Part shown: piece by piece, positions 23,826-33,456 of the stretch | Layout of the letters: each line of letters begins with the position of its first letter | Numbering within the stretch: the first letter of the stretch is position 1 | DNA from: Austropuccinia psidii | Lineage: Eukaryota; Basidiomycota; Pucciniomycetes; Pucciniales; Sphaerophragmiaceae | Assembly (NCBI GenBank): GCA_023105745.1 | Contig: JALGQZ010000011.1 | Location: 49,338,698-49,402,697, forward strand | Direction of reading: 5' to 3' | Length of the DNA stretch: 64,000 bases | Notes under the pieces: model-generated | The model's database searches: none | Told to the model about the DNA's origin: nothing | Seen by the model: only the letters and a program-made list of their open reading frames with translations | Made by a program: the position numbers and the translations under genes

Positions 23826-25411
23826 TTCCCTCCCCCTAAAAAGGAATATTCCTTTTTAATATTGGTATTTCTAGTGTGTCTGAACCTCCTGAGGAGTTTG
23901 GTAGCTTCTGGTATATCTTTTTCTTCTAACCATTCATCTTCACAAGTTGGGTCACTGTACCTAACAAGGTATTCCCTTACTTTCTTGGTTCTTAATTTCC
24001 TTTCTTTAAGAACTTTGGTAATTTTCTTAGTACCAGATGACTCAGTAGGAGGTATAACTTGGGGAATCTTATTCCTCAAGGGGAATTTCTGAGCATCACT
24101 AGATTTATATGGCTTTATCAAGCTCACTGGAAATGTGGGATGCTTATTGCTAAGTTCTTCAGATAATTCTACTTCAACAGAATTTTCCCCATGGAGGGCT
24201 TTAATGACAAAAGCTCCTTCAAAGGAGTCTTTGAGCTTTTTACATCCTTTGATTTTATTGAAGTTTGTAGTGGATACTAGTACTAAATCCCCTACCTTGA
24301 AATCTAGAGTGGCATGAGATTTGTCCCATTTATCTTTAGCATATGCAAATGAGTCTTCCATGCACCTTACTGCATGCTTTCTGGCTCTGTCTAGCATTCC
24401 TTTGAGGCTGGAAGCTGTAGGATGTATTTCAACCAAATCTTTCCTTAAAGAATCTTGGGGTAATTTGGGGTTCCATCCTTTTTCCAAAATAGCAGGAGTC
24501 TCATTGGTACTGGCATGGATGGAGGTTTTGTATGCCAGTTCTAGTGCGGGTAGAAGAGTACACCAATCATGGGTGAAACCATCACTATCTTTAAATTCAA
24601 GGCCATATGCACAAAATCTTCTCCCCATATCTTCTAAGGTTTGAATCATTCTTTCAGCCAGGCCATCAGTTTGTGGCTGGTAGGCTGTGGAGAAGGATAA
24701 TTTTGTCCCAAATAGCTGGTGAAGATTTGTCCACAGTGCTGAGGTGAATTTAGGATCTCTGTTACTAATGATATTTGTAAATATTCCAGTCCATGATACT
24801 ACTCCATTCCATATCAGAAGAGCTGTATCCATGGCTGTATCATCTTTGTGACATGGCAAAAAGATTGGAGTTTTATTAAATCTGTCCACAATTACTAGGC
24901 AAGCATTGTAACTCCTGTCACCCCCTGGTGGTAGGCCAGTTACCCAATCCATATGGACAATTTCCCAAGGTCTGCTGGGTTCTTGGATTTTGATCATATT
25001 TCCAAGTCTTTTGCCAGTGGATTTATTTGCTTTTTGACATCTGTCACAGGTTTTGCAATACTCTGCAACATTGTTTTGCCACATTGGCCACCATATGCAG
25101 GCCTTTACTTTCTCTCTTGTTCTGTCTTCAGACAGATGTCCTGAAAAGGGGCTATCATGGCATTCTTTCAGTACAAGATTGATTAATGACCTGTCTACAA
25201 CTATCATGACACATGTGTGCTTGGTTCTGTGGTAAATTATACGATGCAGTAGGTGAAATCTTCCTTCATCATAAGATTTTTTGCATACTTCATCCAAGGC
25301 ATGTATTAGAGAGTTTTCTTTACAGTCTTTGTTAAGTAATTGGCATAAGATGCTACAATTCTTATCTTGAGTGTAACTATTCCTGACTTCCTCAAAGATG
25401 GTGGTGTTCAA
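23759..25411 (-). CDS. E2 integrase region of pol
   Basis: 550 codons open. The zinc finger appears as HECHD...GHLSEDR...CKTCDRC, then the catalytic core MDWVTGLPPGGDRSYN, then NIISNRDPKFTS, where Asn replaces the second catalytic Asp, then TAYQPQTDGLAERM with the catalytic Glu. The C-terminus (about residues 455-520) has a chromodomain-like stretch EYLVRYSDPTCEDEWLEEKD. It is in the same frame as the upstream RT part, from which a single TAA (25430-25432) separates it. The frame does not stop before the LTR: it runs through the polypurine tract and about 67 nt into the 3' LTR, ending at 23759. The missing Asp suggests a dead integrase. Confidence 0.88.
   Translation of the reverse strand: MNTTIFEEVRNSYTQDKNCSILCQLLNKDCKENSLIHALDEVCKKSYDEGRFHLLHRIIYHRTKHTCVMIVVDRSLINLVLKECHDSPFSGHLSEDRTREKVKACIWWPMWQNNVAEYCKTCDRCQKANKSTGKRLGNMIKIQEPSRPWEIVHMDWVTGLPPGGDRSYNACLVIVDRFNKTPIFLPCHKDDTAMDTALLIWNGVVSWTGIFTNIISNRDPKFTSALWTNLHQLFGTKLSFSTAYQPQTDGLAERMIQTLEDMGRRFCAYGLEFKDSDGFTHDWCTLLPALELAYKTSIHASTNETPAILEKGWNPKLPQDSLRKDLVEIHPTASSLKGMLDRARKHAVRCMEDSFAYAKDKWDKSHATLDFKVGDLVLVSTTNFNKIKGCKKLKDSFEGAFVIKALHGENSVEVELSEELSNKHPTFPVSLIKPYKSSDAQKFPLRNKIPQVIPPTESSGTKKITKVLKERKLRTKKVREYLVRYSDPTCEDEWLEEKDIPEATKLLRRFRHTRNTNIKKEYSFLGGGNVSLRGNFIYPKDHKYKNNIII
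23826..23838 (-). promoter_or_regulatory. E2 polypurine tract
   Basis: On the minus strand, AGGGGGAGGGAA directly precedes the LTR start TGTGAGCC. This is a clear polypurine tract, and it lies inside the pol reading frame. Confidence 0.8.
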
Positions 25412-25429
25412 GTCTGTAACACTTATTCC

Positions 25430-26881
25430 TTATATTGAGATTTGTGGTGAAGCTTCTTCTGGCACATAAGCAGGATTATCACTATTATTTTGTAATGGCC
25501 ATCTGCTTAGTCCATCTGCATTCTTATGAATATTCCCATCCTTATGAACAATAGTCATATTGCCTCTGTATTCCTGTATGGCTATTTGCCATCTGAGCAT
25601 ATGTCTGTTGGGTGTTTTCATGTTTAAAAGTGACTTGACAGCTGTACAATCTGTTATCACTTCAAAAACACATCCCTCCAAAAAGTAGTTCAATTTTTCC
25701 AAGGCCCAGACAAGGCATAGACATTCCATTTGACTTGCTCCATACCTGGCTTCAGTTGGTTTGATCTGCCGGGATATGAAACATATGGGTCCTTCTACAG
25801 GTTTATCATTTATGATTTGAACTTGGTGAAGTGCAGCACCCAGCCCATCCCCTGATGTATCAATATACAATCCAAAATGCAATTTAAAGTCTGGCATCAG
25901 TAAGAGTTGAGCAGTGGTCAAGGCTTCTCTTAGAGACTCAAAAGCTTTGACTCTGTCAACAGTCATTTCAAATACTGTGTCTTTGTCACACAATTTATAA
26001 AGTGGTCTTGCTATGGATGCAAAATCTTTAATGTGTTGCCTGTAATATCCTGCAAAACCTAAGAATGACTGAATTTCCTTCTTATTCTGAGGCATGGGTA
26101 TTAGCAATACTGCTGCAACTTTGTTTTTGTCAATTCCAAGGGACAAACCAGATACAACATGTCCTAGTGCTTTAAGTTCTTTAAATCCAAAATGACATTT
26201 CTTCAAGGAGATTTTCATGTTCACTGATTAAATTTTTGTCAAAGCTCTGGACAATCTGTACATGTGTTCCTCCCAAGTTTTGGAACAGACAATAATGTCA
26301 CCATTGTAAATGATTAACCATCCCTCTGAGAGTTCGTCAGGGAAGACTTCATTCATCATTCTTTGGAAGTGTGAAGGTGCATTTTTATTACCAAAGGGCA
26401 TTCTTAAGTATTCATACACTCCACAATGAACAATAATTCTCAAGTATTTTCTTTCTCTTGGTGTCACCACATTTTGATGGAATCCTTTAAGGGCATCCAT
26501 AGTGGTTATATACACTGCTTGAGATATTTGAGGAAGGGCAATTTGGATTTTTGGTATTGGGTATCTGTCAGGCACAGTGTAATTGTTCAGAGCTCTAAAG
26601 TCCCCAACCATTCTGGATTTTCCATTATGCCACGCCACTATGACTGGTGTAGTTATTTCTACCTCTTCGTTGTGGCCTACTTTTCGTATTACACCAAGGT
26701 CCAGAAGTTCTTTGATATGAATTTCCAGAGCTTCTCTTGATTTTGGACTTGCTGGATATGCAGGTCTTCTTAGGAGTGGTGGATAAGGTCTCTCAATGTT
26801 CAGAATGATGTCAACTTCATGACCAATAATTGCTCCTAGAGGTCCTTTGTCTGTAGCAAATGCTCCTCTGTGGTCATACAA
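25430..26881 (-). pseudogene. E2 reverse transcriptase and RNase H
   Basis: One frame with a TAA at 26228-26230 and another at its end (25430-25432). RT blocks: [70 protein letters not shown], then IIYNGDIIVCSK. The last should read YIDD, so one of the two essential Asp residues is lost. After the stop: [35 protein letters not shown], and RNase H with [40 protein letters not shown] and NADGLSRW. The enzyme is predicted inactive. Confidence 0.9.
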
Positions 26882-26994
26882 AAGGGAAAAAAGTTCATTT
26901 TCTTGTTTATCAGTCAGATGAAGGTTTATTCCAGCCTTATTTAACTGTTCAGACTTGAATTTCTCTAACTCTAAGTTGACTGGTGATACTTTGT

Positions 26995-27522
26995 TTACTG
27001 TAATTTGTCTTTAAATGGTAAAAAGGCAAATTTTTGCCGCTTATTGTCCCCAATTGTAAAGTATCTGTCTTTGTTATTATGTAAATCTATCCCATACATG
27101 ATTAAATAGTCATTTCCCAATATAAAATGGGTACTAGAGCAATTTTCCATAACAACAAATTCAACTGTGATTCTTAAATTCCCATTGATGTGTGGGAATA
27201 TGACATTGGTCTCAAAGATTCCTAATGCTTTCATTGGGTTACTTGCACTGTTGAATTTTATACCATCAATTGGTAACAACTGGTCTTCAAAATGTGGTAC
27301 ACAAGTCTTAAGAAAAGATTTTCCAACACAAGAGTAGAAGGCTCCTGGGTCAAGTAAAAGCTTGGTGGGCTTGTTGTCCATCACCACTTCTGTTATACAG
27401 GAGTTACCAGCTTTATAACCTTTCCCTCTGTTTAGTTTTGTCTTCATAAGTTGTGCATCTTTAACTTTTGTTAAATCAACTTGACCATTGCTCAATTGTG
27501 GCAAGTGGTAATAAGATTCCAT
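26995..27522 (-). CDS. E2 aspartic protease region
   Basis: 175 codons open after the gag stop at 27565 and in the same frame as gag. The active site reads LLLDPGAFYSCVG, so Pro stands where Thr or Ser is usual in D-T/S-G. Downstream blocks FVVMENCSSTHFILGNDYLI and RYFTIGDNKRQKFAFLPF follow the protease fold seen in E1 and E4. RT continues in a different frame, so an indel lies near 26990-27000. In Ty3 elements this enzyme cleaves the polyprotein. Confidence 0.8.
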   Translation of the reverse strand: MESYYHLPQLSNGQVDLTKVKDAQLMKTKLNRGKGYKAGNSCITEVVMDNKPTKLLLDPGAFYSCVGKSFLKTCVPHFEDQLLPIDGIKFNSASNPMKALGIFETNVIFPHINGNLRITVEFVVMENCSSTHFILGNDYLIMYGIDLHNNKDRYFTIGDNKRQKFAFLPFKDKLQ

Positions 27523-27564
27523 AATGTCAAAGGTTGCATTGATATTTTCTATATCTTTTGAAGA

Positions 27565-29112
27565 TTAAGAAAATATGGATGACTTATCATCTGAATTTTC
27601 TTCAATTATGTCTTCTTTTTCAACATCTGGTTCCTTTTCAATGTCAATTTCATTTATTTTTCCCCTTTTTGGACATGTATTGGATAAATAGGTGGTGCTT
27701 TGGCAAATATGGCACTTTCTGACTGTATCGGCAGATTTATACTTCATATTACTAGAATTTTCTTTGGGGTTTTTGTCCACAGAATCATTCCAAGGTGTAT
27801 TAAACCTTGTTTTGAGATTCACCCTACTAGAACCAATTTTGGTTCTGGTGGTTACTTCTTCTAATATATTGATAATATCTTCTGCTGAAGATTTTTCAGT
27901 AGTCCTGCTTTTGACAGCATTCTCCAAGCCACCTCCACATTGTCTCAGAATTTTTCCATGGATCATAAATTCTGACATGTCAGGATATAATTCTGTTAAT
28001 CTGTCTTTTTGTTGGCAAAACCATGGTAAACCTTTGTCTTTATCAGCATTAAATTTGGCAGATTCAAAGGCTGTTTCAACTTTAAACCTCCAAGCATCAT
28101 TTGCCCATTTGTTGATGATTTGGGCTTTCCACCAAGTCCAACTCTGGTGTCCATGTGCTTGTCTTATTTTGATGTACCATCTGTGAGCTGATCTGGTAAA
28201 CAAGGTGTTAAACCTGGCTGTTACAAATCTGTCTGGTAATTCAAAATCCTCTTTGATCATGTCAATACCTCTAATGAATTCCATATGGTCATACTCTCCT
28301 TCACCACTGAAGTGAGGCCATTCTTTAAGTTTTGGAACTTCTTTCAAGAGTGCTTGGCCCATTGATGGTTCCAAGTTATGAAAAGAAGTGGATAATTCAT
28401 TTTTTAATTGTAAATTATCAGGATCCAATACTTGTGGATTTGGAATTCTTGTGCCCTCATTTTGATTTAAAGGTGTAGACATTCTTGGTAAGGTGTTCAG
28501 TATTTGTTCAATGTCATTTATTTTACTGTTGCTACACCTTTGGGAATTTCTGTATTCATGTTGGAAGCTTTGTATTAAATTTATTACTTCAATTTTATAC
28601 ATGTCTTCCTTATGTGTTAGTTCTTGCCATAACTCTGTGTGTCTTGTGTTATCAGCAGTGACTTGATTCAATTTCATTGATAATTTTGATACTTCTTCTT
28701 GTGAAGCATCAAAACACTTTTTCAAGGCAATGGTATATGTCTTTACTTCAGTAAATGAATTTGAAATATCATCAAGGACTTTCTTGTTATCTGTTTTGAT
28801 AATATTTATGGCTTGTTTAATTCTTGTTTCAATTATGTAATCAATATTGAATTTAGAATATTTATCTGTTAATTCTTTTATAATGGCAGATTGTTCATTT
28901 ATTTTATTGCCAAAAGAATTATCATTATTGGAAATATTAATTGTTCTTAAAACGTTTTCAAAACACATAAGTGTTTCATTAATTTGGCAAAGACTCAGGT
29001 TGTTTGTTTTAATGTTGTTACAAATGGTTTCATTTTTATCAGAAAGATGTTTTTTCATGTCATTTATAGCATCATACAACTCTGGGATGGAATCAAATAT
29101 ATCAGAAATCAT
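27565..29112 (-). CDS. E2 gag: coiled-coil, capsid-like and nucleocapsid regions
   Basis: 515 codons open from ATG 29112, though the gag frame is also open upstream (peptide GQNHDGITEEGGSQIKIPEM), so this ATG need not be the true start. Residues 1-250 are rich in Asn, Ile and Lys and look like coiled coil. Residues about 265-420 hold the capsid-like block KEWPHFSGEGEYDHMEFIRG, RWYIKIRQAHGHQSWTWWK and WANDAWRFKVETAFE. A knuckle CHICQSTTYLSNTC follows, with Tyr for the zinc-binding His. The tail is acidic and ends in TAA, after which protease resumes in frame. Gag forms the particle that packages the RNA. Confidence 0.8.
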   Translation of the reverse strand: MISDIFDSIPELYDAINDMKKHLSDKNETICNNIKTNNLSLCQINETLMCFENVLRTINISNNDNSFGNKINEQSAIIKELTDKYSKFNIDYIIETRIKQAINIIKTDNKKVLDDISNSFTEVKTYTIALKKCFDASQEEVSKLSMKLNQVTADNTRHTELWQELTHKEDMYKIEVINLIQSFQHEYRNSQRCSNSKINDIEQILNTLPRMSTPLNQNEGTRIPNPQVLDPDNLQLKNELSTSFHNLEPSMGQALLKEVPKLKEWPHFSGEGEYDHMEFIRGIDMIKEDFELPDRFVTARFNTLFTRSAHRWYIKIRQAHGHQSWTWWKAQIINKWANDAWRFKVETAFESAKFNADKDKGLPWFCQQKDRLTELYPDMSEFMIHGKILRQCGGGLENAVKSRTTEKSSAEDIINILEEVTTRTKIGSSRVNLKTRFNTPWNDSVDKNPKENSSNMKYKSADTVRKCHICQSTTYLSNTCPKRGKINEIDIEKEPDVEKEDIIEENSDDKSSIFS

Positions 29113-29759
29113 TTCTGGAATCTTAATCTGGCTTCCTCCTTCTTCTGTAATTCCATCATGGTTCTGGCCATCTGAAATACATTTTCCATGGCATCCTGTT
29201 GAATCTTTGGGATTCTGTAGCCCTGGCTGTAGGTTTTTGTGGCTGGTGCCTTCCCTTTGCCCTTGTTTGAAACTTGTGGCTGTTTTTTCACGTTGGAATT
29301 GCTGGTGCTGTTTTGGGCACTGGTTTGGGTGGTGGAGGGTTGTTTTTCCTCCATTCTAGTGTCAACAGCATCATGTTTTTCTTCTCCATCAATGGATGCC
29401 ATCCATTGAGCAATTTGCAAGTGTTGGGATGGCCCAGGAATTTCCTTACTGTCAGGTAAGAATTCATGCAATTCTTCCACAGGTCTGCAAGGATCTGGTA
29501 CTCTTTGAATTGAAGTGCATTCTTTTATGCACTGTGGCTGGCTTTTTATATGTCCACAGAGGCTTGTTGTGGCGGTGTCAGCTCTTTTTGAAGGTAAAAT
29601 GGTATTATCAGCTTCAGAATGACCCATTTTAGTTGTTTGAAAGTCATAAACTGACCCTTTTCCTTCTGTACCTGATTGGCCTTTGCCATAATCACGTCTA
29701 TTACCTTTCTGGGAGCTGCTTGAGGGGTTATAGCAGGCTCCTGACCTGGTTGAAGGCAT
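29109..29759 (-). pseudogene. E2 gag N-terminus overlapping ORF1
   Basis: 217 codons open. The start (MPSTRSGACYNPSSSSQK) is the gag start seen in the related elements, but the C-terminus (YSQGYRIPKIQQDAMENVFQMARTMM) belongs to the ORF1 frame of E1 and A. The ORF1 counterpart of the first part lies in another frame: YQILADLWKNCMNSYLTVRK is readable at about 29390-29500 and ends in a TGA near 29295. An indel between about 29200 and 29300 has therefore swapped the two frames in this copy. The ATG (29759-29757) lies in the intron 29809-29746, 14 nt upstream of its acceptor. Confidence 0.65.
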
Positions 29760-29809
29760 AATTATGGTTAAAAAGGCTTAAAATAGTAATTTTACTTCAA
29801 AAAACTTAC

Positions 29810-30007
29810 TATTGGCCAAATCTTTTGCTTTCTGAAGAGTATTACTTATGTCCAAGGTAATCAATTCAGAAGATATTGGTTCAGGTTGGTTATTATGAGT
29901 CACAATAGCAGTACTATTATGGTCTGAATTAATAGTACTGGCAGGAATAATGCTGGTGACTCTTGAGGCTGTTTCAATGTTTTCTTGTCTTACCACGTTG
30001 TCAGACA
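29810..30007 (-). CDS. E2 ORF1 exon 1
   Basis: 198 nt bounded by an acceptor GATTTTAG (ends 30008) and a donor GTAAGT (29809-29804). It encodes a peptide including SDNVVRQENIETASRVTSII and ELITLDISNTLQKAKDLAN. It joins at phase 1 to SQEPAITPQAAPRK after the 64-nt intron. The counterparts in E1, A and E5 differ in sequence but sit at the same place with the same splice phase. Function unknown. Confidence 0.55.
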
Positions 30008-30206
30008 CTAAAATCAATGAAAAAACCAATTGATTAAGTAAAAAAAAGGATATTTCAAAAAGGAAATAAAAATATAAGCCTCACTTATAATATGAAAAAA
30101 ACTATTTTTTATGGATTTTTTGAATTATAAGTATTTTTATGTTTTTGAATTTTTCAATATAATAAAAAGATTAAAAAAGAGTAAAAAAGTATGTCACAGG
30201 TAAAAT

Positions 30207-30224
30207 ATCACGGCTGGGCACCCA
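30207..30224 (-). promoter_or_regulatory. E2 primer-binding site
   Basis: On the minus strand, TGGGTGCCCAGCCGTGAT starts two bases after the LTR end TACA. It differs from the TGGGGGCCTGGCC type in E1, E4 and E5, so the gamma family probably uses another tRNA. Confidence 0.75.
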
Positions 30225-30226
30225 AA

Positions 30227-30965
30227 TGTAAGGTGTGGATATGAAACTTTGATTAAAAATCAAGTACTTTTCCTGTCCTCAAAATTTGTATAAGGTAAAA
30301 ATCAATTAAAAATAGTAAGAAATATTATTTTTAAGAGAAAACACGCCAATTTTATTGTTTAGAACTTTATTAGTATAAAACAATAATATTATAAAAATTT
30401 ATTGTTTTACCAACAATAAAAATTTATCCAAAAAATACTCTACAAGAGATATTTTAGGGCTACAAAAGAAATTTCTTCAAGAGAAATTTCAATTGGAATT
30501 TATTGAGCAAAGAACTGCAAGCAATTCATTAAAGAACAAAGTCTTTAAAAAGAATATTAAAGAGAAAACACGCCCAAAAGTGACCAGAGTGAATTTGGAA
30601 ACAAAGTGACAAAGTTTACAGTGATGAAAGATGCTTTAATTCACTTTTGGGGTGGTTCAGGGGTAAAAATGATTATAAGAGTTACAAACAATGATTATAA
30701 TTATTTTCCACGTGGTTAAAAGGTTCAAAATGATTTAAAAAAGGTGGTTGGAATCTTTTATTGATTGGTTTAACAGTGTTTAAACTAATTAATAAAAGGA
30801 AAAGATTCTAACATCAAGAGAAAAGTGGGGCAAAGAAAACTTCTTTTATAGCCACCAATTCTCTTACTCCAAAAGTAGAATTTACTCTTGTCAGTCGTGA
30901 AAAAAAGTCTGATAACAGAAAAGCCAATTATGGCATCATTGAACCCTGGTTCACACCAAAAAGGG
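30227..30965 (-). repeat. E2 5' LTR, part 1
   Basis: Starts TGTAAGGTGTGG. It is interrupted after AAGGG (30961-30965) by E3 and resumes at 41046/41051. It holds the reversed TATAAAAG at 30843-30850. Confidence 0.94.
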
Positions 30966-31362
30966 TGTCACAACCACGTATTTTGACCCTCCTCCTTGAT
31001 GGCGGCGGCAATCCAATCTGGAGCCAAGTTGGGGCCAATTGGCCATGTCATATCATTTATGGCCAATTGACCCCTTTTGGGTGTTCCATGGCTCTTACGC
31101 CATAACCCATTCCATTGGCCACGTATGGCCACCATCATCTTTTATGGCCTCAGGCCATATCCTGCGTCATTGGCCCTCTTGGCCAATTCCCATCTCACCA
31201 ACCCCCAGGCCTCCATCACTGTTTTTGGGCCTGGGGGGTCCTTTTGTCTTCTAGGGGCTTCCAGGCCCCATGGCCACCTTCATTGGTTTCCTGGCCACCC
31301 CTTTCATTATGGGGGTTTTGGCCTAAATGGCCTTTTTGGGCCATTTAGGCCCCCCACGGCTT

Positions 31363-31407
31363 CTACGGTCCGTACGCCACGGTCCGTAAGCCGCGGTCCG
31401 TAGGCGG
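31363..31407 (+). repeat. CGGTCCGTA repeat cluster in E3 5' LTR
   Basis: Three or four imperfect copies of CGGTCCGTA in a CpG-rich stretch. The matching patch in the 3' LTR (about 39705-39750) has a different arrangement, while the rest of the LTR is nearly identical. Confidence 0.75.
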
Positions 31408-32254
31408 ATTAGGCCCCTTTTGGCCTAATCCAATGAGGCCAAAAGGGGCCAAAGGGGGCAGCCACCTAGCCCCCAAGGCCAGGTGGGTCCCAAACCACAA
31501 TTGGGCCCACCTGAGCCATCTTTTGGCCACCAATCCCTTGGACCCAAATTGGACCAAAAACACCTTGGATCCATTTTTGGCCATAAATCCCGTAGGGCCC
31601 ATTTTTGGCCCTGGACCACCATGAACCAACTTCACCGTCATGGCCTCTGGCAACCACCAGAGGCCACCAAATCATCTCAATAAGCATTTCCCTCAACTTA
31701 AGGGAAGATTGCTTCATTCCTCCATGAACCTTGTACTCAAGGTTGCAGGAGTGGTGCATATATGGTGTTATATACCATTATGCACCATTTTTGCTCAGCA
31801 ATTCAATGGTGACGTTTTCAGGACCCAAATCAACCTTCTTAACTCAAGGTACCAAGATCCAACGCCCATTCCGAAGGAGGACTTTTGGACTCATCAGTTT
31901 AGTAATCCATGGCGGCAATCAGAAGACCATTCAAGGACTCCAACCACCTGGCTCAGCAGGAGTTGGGTCGGCAATTTCATTCAGGGTTATTCTAAGGGCA
32001 ATTCTCAAAGGTATTACATCTTTTCGATCAGTTGTCAAGGTATCAAGTATTTCAATACTCCTTGGACAACCCAATTCATCCGTACAGGCCTTGTTCAATC
32101 AATCTGTATGGCCTTGGCCCAATTGGGCCATTTCTTATTCCACTGTGGGAATTCCATCACACAGTTCAAATTTCAAGATGGCCAGAACTGTATTTCCCGA
32201 TTCGGACAATACAGTCATTGATCCACCTTCCAGGATCAATCTTTCAGTTTTTCA

Positions 32255-32309
32255 CATATACTGGCCACCTTTCAACACCTGGGGACTTTTTCCCCAGTTA
32301 ATTAATATA
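32255..32309 (+). promoter_or_regulatory. E3 likely transcription start with self-primer sequence
   Basis: CATATA at 32254-32259 lies about 37-42 nt upstream of AGTTAATTAATATA (32296-32309). The latter is the exact reverse complement of the primer site at 32702-32715. In Tf1, the first bases of the mRNA fold back to prime reverse transcription. By analogy, R would start near 32296. The complementarity is seen; the start site is inferred. Confidence 0.65.
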
Positions 32310-32701
32310 CTGGATTTATTTTTATCCTTATTTTCTTTTACCTTATTAAAGTTAATACTGATAATCTTAAGTCAGTCATTCAGCACCCTTTTCTTTTACT
32401 TTTCCTCGCCTGTCCAGTGGATATTGGTGGTCATATCCTTATACTAATTCCATTTCCTTTTCTGGCAGGTTGAAACAGTGAATTGAGGATTCACTTGGTT
32501 GGCTTCTTGGCTTTTGGCTTCTTTATTATCTTTGGCCATTGGCTTCATCCTTTTCTTATCTCATCTTTTGGCATACTTGTTTTCTCCCATATTCTTTCTT
32601 AAAGAAATTCATTCTTATTATTCTTTTATCTTTGGAGCCCTCCAAGTGAATTCTTGATTCCTGAGTGCCAGGCCCTCTTCTTCCAAGAGCCCCTGTGACA
32701 T

Positions 32702-32715
32702 TATATTAATTAACT
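32702..32715 (+). promoter_or_regulatory. E3 primer-binding site for self-priming
   Basis: TATATTAATTAACT begins one base after the LTR end. No TGG-type tRNA site is present. It pairs perfectly over 14 nt with 32296-32309 in the LTR. Confidence 0.7.
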
Positions 32716-33456
32716 CATAATTCTTCTTCATTCATTCATTCTTTTATTCTTATATTTTAAATTCATTCAATCATTTCATCAAAATTATGATTCTTTAACA
32801 TTTTATGATCTTATGATTCTTCGTCACCTCTCAATTTTCTCTCATTCATTCTTCATTCTGAAAATTGAAAGCTGACCCAGTTTCTATTTTTTGTTATCTT
32901 TTCAATCTCATTCTCAATCTTAATCAATCTATTTTTATCCATAATTCAGGCATTTTTATCTTTGGTTCTCAAGTTATTCATCAGGTTATTCAGACACGTT
33001 CTTCATATCAGGATTCACTTTGATTTATTCCTCAAGAATTTTTGATTTTCTGGAAGAATTCACTTGAAAATTGATTTGATTGACTAATTTGACATAATTG
33101 AAATTGATCTCAAGATAATTGATTGCCCTGAAGATTTTATTGATTTTGCTGATTATTCCCATCAAGATTTTTGACATAAATTGATTTTGACTCAAGAATT
33201 CATTTTGATTGATTGAATTTTTCTGCAAGATTTTGATTTGATTTGATTTTGATTGTTTGATTGATTGATTTATTGATTTCAAGATTCTCATTGACATTGA
33301 TTTTTACTTCAAGACTCATTTGATTTGATTGATTGACGTATTTGAAGAATTTTGATTCATTGATTATCCGATTTCCTCAAGATTTGATTGTTGATTTCGC
33401 ACTTCAAGAAAATTTTGATCTTATTTCATTTATTTTGGTTGATTATTCCTGAAATC
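32716..33456 (+). other. E3 5' leader with GATT-rich low-complexity tract
   Basis: About 740 nt, pyrimidine-rich at first, then TTGATTGATT/GATTTTGATT repeats at about 33010-33420. No ORF on the coding strand. The repeats may matter for packaging or translation, which is speculation. Confidence 0.6.

Larger units (their letters stand above)
30966..32700 (+). repeat. E3 5' LTR
   Basis: Starts TGTCACAACCACG and ends CCCCTGTGACA. It is dense in TGGCC/GGCCA motifs. Long frames inside it (for example 31731-32447) are open in several frames at once and are judged noncoding. Confidence 0.97.

Noticed and set aside
24321..24644. Plus-strand frames within 23769-25235
   Set aside because: They are shadows of the E2 integrase on the minus strand.
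29109..29112. ATGA stop-start overlap between two E2 reading frames, suggesting termination-reinitiation
   Set aside because: The gag frame is also open upstream of that ATG and matches gag of E1, so the overlap is probably a by-product of an indel that swapped frames.
31731..32447. 238-codon frame present in both E3 LTRs (also 40076-40792) and several overlapping long frames
   Set aside because: The GGCC-rich LTR is open in many frames on both strands. The frames are alike only because the LTRs are nearly identical, and no domain is recognisable.
33025..33297. 90-codon minus-strand frame in the E3 leader
   Set aside because: It arises from GATT-rich low-complexity sequence and has a biased Asn/Ile/Lys/Ser composition only.
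33230..33420. Regular GATT spacing, considered as a CRISPR-like array
   Set aside because: There are no unique spacers or constant repeat length; it is simple low-complexity DNA in a eukaryotic retroelement leader.
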